A stretch of DNA of 8,138 bases, taken from assembly GCA_021202835.1 (NCBI GenBank), contig JAJQCI010000018.1, positions 1-8,138 on the forward strand, read 5' to 3'. Shown one piece after another: positions 6,081 through 8,138 of the stretch; the stretch's first letter is position 1, and each line of letters begins with the position of its first letter. Origin of the DNA: Clostridiales bacterium (GTDB taxonomy: Bacteria > Bacillota > Clostridia > Lachnospirales > CAG-274). The notes below the pieces were generated by a model. The model saw only the letters and a list, made by a program, of their open reading frames with translations, ran no database searches and had not been told where the DNA came from. A program made the position numbers and the translations under genes.

Positions 6081-6718
6081 GGTTTGCCACCGCCCTTTTT
6101 GTTAAGGGTGTCTATAATATTGTCTGTTACCTCTGATTCGTAAACAGACATTTCAACCTCTATGGGGGTAGGGTCGTCGGTTATTTTTTTGCCGGAAAAG
6201 TGGTTGAAGAAGGCTATAATTCCCAAGGCAAGGCCTATTGAATAGGGCAGGTCTATAAGCATTGGGTTTTCTATTTTTTCGTTAAAGAAAATGTAATAAT
6301 AGTTTTCGAAAACCGTTGAAATCTGAGCGTCAGAGTGAAAGCTCATAATAGCCGTGGCCGATCCGGCGAGAAGAACTATTGAAACGAAAAACACTTTTGA
6401 CCAAAGAAAAAAACTGTTTTGCTTTTTCTCCTTCGGGGAATATTCTATAACAATATCCGATTCGCCCAGATTATTTACAGTCTGCCCGGGAAGGGCGCTG
6501 TTTATTTTCTCGGCAATATCCAAAACTGAAACAAGATAATTTTTCTTCCTGTCTCCATCCAAGGTTATAAGCTTAAGATTTTCAACCTGCTCCTTAAGGC
6601 CGCCTTCGGCGCATACATCGGCAATATCCTTTATTTTAACCGCCCCGGGGCCGGTTATGTTAACCTTTTTTTGAGGTTTAATGTAAATATTCACAGTATC
6701 ACCCGATTCGTTGGTCAT
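6077..6718 (-). CDS. spoVAA: Stage V sporulation protein AA (SpoVAA)
   Basis: A 213-residue protein (206 in B. subtilis), the first SpoVA component. The N-terminal part, 1-100, is soluble and mixed alpha/beta. It begins with a strand-rich segment (VNIYIKPQKKVNI) followed by the IKDIADV turn, as in the family. Two membrane segments follow, about 103-126 (FFLWSKVFFVSIVLLAGSAT) and 154-174 (DLPYSIGLALGIIAFFNHF). A polar tail (175-213) carries DDPTPIEVEMSVYE. The ATG at 6718 has only AAGG 7 nt upstream. It follows sigF after 33 nt with no terminator; a possible promoter overlaps the sigF stop. In B. subtilis, SpoVAA and SpoVAB are needed with SpoVAC-AD-AE for dipicolinate uptake, and the operon is under forespore SigG control. 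Confidence 0.93.
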   Translation of the reverse strand: MTNESGDTVNIYIKPQKKVNITGPGAVKIKDIADVCAEGGLKEQVENLKLITLDGDRKKNYLVSVLDIAEKINSALPGQTVNNLGESDIVIEYSPKEKKQNSFFLWSKVFFVSIVLLAGSATAIMSFHSDAQISTVFENYYYIFFNEKIENPMLIDLPYSIGLALGIIAFFNHFSGKKITDDPTPIEVEMSVYESEVTDNIIDTLNKKGGGKP

Positions 6719-6750
6719 TCATTAACCTTATTATTTTTAGAATTTCCGAA

Positions 6751-6779
6751 ATTATACCTGTGCCGACGAAAATTTTTCA
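6751..6779 (-). promoter_or_regulatory. Weak candidate promoter between sigF and spoVAA
   Basis: On the minus strand, TGAAAA (6774-6779), a 17-bp spacer, and GG-TATAAT (hexamer 6751-6756) overlap the sigF stop codon. The hexamer is a perfect SigA -10, but the -35 is closer to the forespore SigG form (TGAATA). The -10 heptamer matches CATACTA poorly. A forespore promoter is expected here from the Bacillus arrangement, but the sequence does not settle which sigma would read it. Confidence 0.25.
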
Positions 6780-7489
6780 CGAATTGTTTTTAAAATCTTT
6801 TTTTCAAGCCTTGAAACTTGAACCTGTGACACTCCTATTTTTTTGGAAACCTCTGATTGTGTTTTGTCCTCATAATATCTCAGGCGTATTATCTCCCTGT
6901 CTCTTTCGTTAAGCTCTTCTATAGCCTGACGGAGAATTATGCTGTTGTCTATTTTTTCGCTGTCGTCTCTTACGGCTATTCTGTCAAGCTTATAAACAGG
7001 GGCTCCGTCATTTTTGTAAACCTCGGCGTCGAGAGATTCAAGCTCACGTGAGGCCTCCGAGGCTATTATTATTTCCTCCTCTTCTGTCTGAAGCAGCGAC
7101 GCAAGCTCTTTTATATTCGGTTCACGCCCGAGACGGATTCTAAGCTCTTCAGAGGCATATTTTATTTTGACGGCAAGCTCTTTTAAGCTTCTTGAAACCT
7201 TTATCTGGCCGTCGTCTCTTAAAAATCTTTTGATTTCTCCCATAATCATAGGCACGGCATAGGTGGAAAGCTTTACGTCAAAGCTTAGGTCAAATTTTTT
7301 AATGCACTTTATAAAGCCTATGGCCCCGAGCTGATAGAGGTCTTCGGCTTCGGCTCCTCTGCCGTTAAATTTTCTTACGATGCTCCAAATAAGGCCGGAG
7401 TTGTCGTTTATAAGCCTTTCCAAGGCTTTTTTATCTCCCTTTTGGGCTTTTAAAATAAGCAAATTTGTATTGTCAGAAGTTTTTTCCAT
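6752..7489 (-). CDS. sigF: RNA polymerase sporulation sigma factor SigF
   Basis: The first forespore-specific sigma factor, held inactive by SpoIIAB and released after septation. The 245 residues (255 in B. subtilis) show sigma-70 region 2 at about 31-101. This includes the core-binding EDLYQLGAIGFIKCIKKFD (49-67) and the -10-recognition part STYAVPMIMGEIKRFLRDD (75-93). Region 3 lies at about 102-145 (LGREPNIKELASLL). Region 4 spans about 186-240, with a helix-turn-helix DKTQSEVSKKIGVSQVQVSR (208-227). The ATG at 7489 has AGGTGAG 4 nt upstream, overlapping the end of spoIIAB, with a 4-nt gap. It is third gene of the spoIIA operon. Assignment as SigF rather than SigG or SigB rests on this operon context as well as on sequence. 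No terminator follows. Confidence 0.96.
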   Translation of the reverse strand: MEKTSDNTNLLILKAQKGDKKALERLINDNSGLIWSIVRKFNGRGAEAEDLYQLGAIGFIKCIKKFDLSFDVKLSTYAVPMIMGEIKRFLRDDGQIKVSRSLKELAVKIKYASEELRIRLGREPNIKELASLLQTEEEEIIIASEASRELESLDAEVYKNDGAPVYKLDRIAVRDDSEKIDNSIILRQAIEELNERDREIIRLRYYEDKTQSEVSKKIGVSQVQVSRLEKKILKTIREKFSSAQV

Positions 7490-7493
7490 AGGC

Positions 7494-7910
7494 TCACCTG
7501 AAATTTTTTGACATAATTACCTTTGTATATTTTCCTTTTTCCGACTTAACCTCAAGCTCGTCCATAAATGTTTCCATAACGGTGAAGCCTATGCCGGCTC
7601 TGTTTTCCGAAGGCTTAGAGGAATAAAGAGGGGTTCTGGCAAGGGTTATATCTTCTATGCCTTTGCCGAAGTCTGTTATTTCAATAAGAACCCTTGTTTC
7701 GTCGGAGGAAAGCTTCATTTCTATAATGCCGCTTTCTTCTTCATAGCCGTGGACAATTGAGTTTGTGACAGCCTCCGAAACAACTGTTTTTATGTCGTCT
7801 ATAAAATCCAAATCGGAATTTCTGTTCATAACGAAGGCTGCTGCCGCAAGCCTTGCGAAGCTTTCGTTTTCGGGGACTGCCGAAAATTTTATTTCCGCCC
7901 TGTTTTTCAT
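7494..7910 (-). CDS. spoIIAB: Anti-sigma F factor and serine kinase SpoIIAB
   Basis: This protein binds SigF in its ATP form and phosphorylates SpoIIAA on serine; unphosphorylated SpoIIAA displaces SigF. The 138 residues (146 in B. subtilis) show the GHKL ATPase fold. The N box is EAVTN (46-50), with Glu46 and Asn50 at the catalytic and Mg-binding positions. The G1 box is DFGKG (80-84), the lid region is about 88-103, and the G2 box is AGIGFTVME (105-113). ENESFAR (14-20) keeps Glu16 and Arg20, which in Bacillus lie at the contact surface for SigF and SpoIIAA. The ATG at 7910 overlaps the spoIIAA stop as ATGA and has GGGAGG about 9 nt upstream, indicating translational coupling. The shorter C-terminus is the main difference from Bacillus. 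Confidence 0.97.
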   Translation of the reverse strand: MKNRAEIKFSAVPENESFARLAAAAFVMNRNSDLDFIDDIKTVVSEAVTNSIVHGYEEESGIIEMKLSSDETRVLIEITDFGKGIEDITLARTPLYSSKPSENRAGIGFTVMETFMDELEVKSEKGKYTKVIMSKNFR

Positions 7911-8138
7911 AATAAAATTCCTCCCTTTTCCATTGCCGAAATTGCTGCGTCTGTGGAGGGGTAAATTTTTATTATTTTCAAAATCCCCGAAATCTCCAAT
8001 ATTTTTTCGGCGGTTCTGCTTACGTTTACGAAGGCGGTTTTTCCTCCGCTGAATATACAGTGTTTATATCTGCCTATTATGTAGCCTATGCCCGAGCTGT
8101 CTATGAATGTGACCTGCTTTAAGTCGAATATGATATTT
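7907..8138 (-). CDS. spoIIAA: Anti-sigma F factor antagonist SpoIIAA, partial
   Basis: The C-terminal 76 residues of a STAS-domain protein, read from 8137 down to a TGA at 7907; the N-terminal third or so lies beyond the window edge. The fragment shows the strand IIFDLKQVTF and the phosphoacceptor loop FIDSSGIGYIIGRYK (11-25 of the fragment). This loop contains the serine equivalent to Ser58 of B. subtilis, which SpoIIAB phosphorylates and SpoIIE dephosphorylates. It continues GGKTAFVNVSRTAEKILEIS, then GILKIIKIYP, a typical STAS second half. The stop overlaps the spoIIAB start by 4 nt. The operon promoter (SigH and Spo0A-dependent in Bacillus) is outside the window. Confidence 0.96.
   Translation of the reverse strand, partial: NIIFDLKQVTFIDSSGIGYIIGRYKHCIFSGGKTAFVNVSRTAEKILEISGILKIIKIYPSTDAAISAMEKGGILL

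Noticed and set aside
7765..8052. Plus-strand open frame opposite spoIIAB and spoIIAA
   Set aside because: It is a low-complexity product (Phe/Arg-rich tail) antisense to conserved genes.
1..8138. Mobile elements, CRISPR, defence genes, toxin-antitoxin pairs
   Set aside because: There are no direct repeats, transposase or integrase motifs or repeat-spacer pattern. Every long stretch is explained by core metabolic, ribosomal or sporulation genes.

Overview
The window reads as chromosomal DNA from an anaerobic, endospore-forming Firmicute, most likely class Clostridia. The evidence is a complete forespore gene block with its closest recognisable counterparts in Bacillus/Clostridia, AGGAGG-type ribosome binding sites, TTG and GTG starts, and moderate GC judged by eye. 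I cannot name a genus. The DNA is densely packed with ordinary core genes. I see no mobile element, CRISPR array, tRNA, rRNA or prophage sign.

Layout: (1) 12-548 (+) is hpf, the long-form ribosome hibernation factor, followed by a strong hairpin terminator. (2) 703-3619 (-) is a three-gene operon transcribed as ACT-domain regulator, hom, lysC. It runs towards hpf, and the two units end in back-to-back terminators within about 85 bp. A promoter with an extended -10 lies at 3664-3692. (3) 3810-8138 (-) is a sporulation array in the order spoIIAA (partial), spoIIAB, sigF, spoVAA, spoVAB, spoVAC, spoVAD, spoVAE, ending in a terminator at 3738-3766.

How the genes work together: SpoIIAA, SpoIIAB and SigF form the partner-switching module that releases the first forespore sigma factor. 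The SpoVA proteins form the membrane apparatus that moves Ca-dipicolinate into the forespore and out again at germination. Only 33 nt and no terminator separate sigF from spoVAA, so the regulator and its late membrane machine could share transcripts. The hom-lysC operon commits aspartate to threonine, methionine and lysine (and to diaminopimelate). In sporeformers it also feeds dipicolinate, so the two minus-strand units are metabolically linked, though that is inference.

The most notable details are four. lysC has a hidden internal gene start (GTG at 1194 with a perfect AAGGAGG) that would give a 163-residue beta subunit, as in Bacillus aspartokinase II. The C-terminal regulatory domain of Hom has lost the usual DxPG ACT signature, while the small HTH-ACT protein encoded just upstream keeps it. 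An imperfect dyad sits in the short leader of that operon. SpoVAC and SpoVAE are paralogues flanking SpoVAD. I did not find a wholly new system here; most of the window is well-understood core biology.
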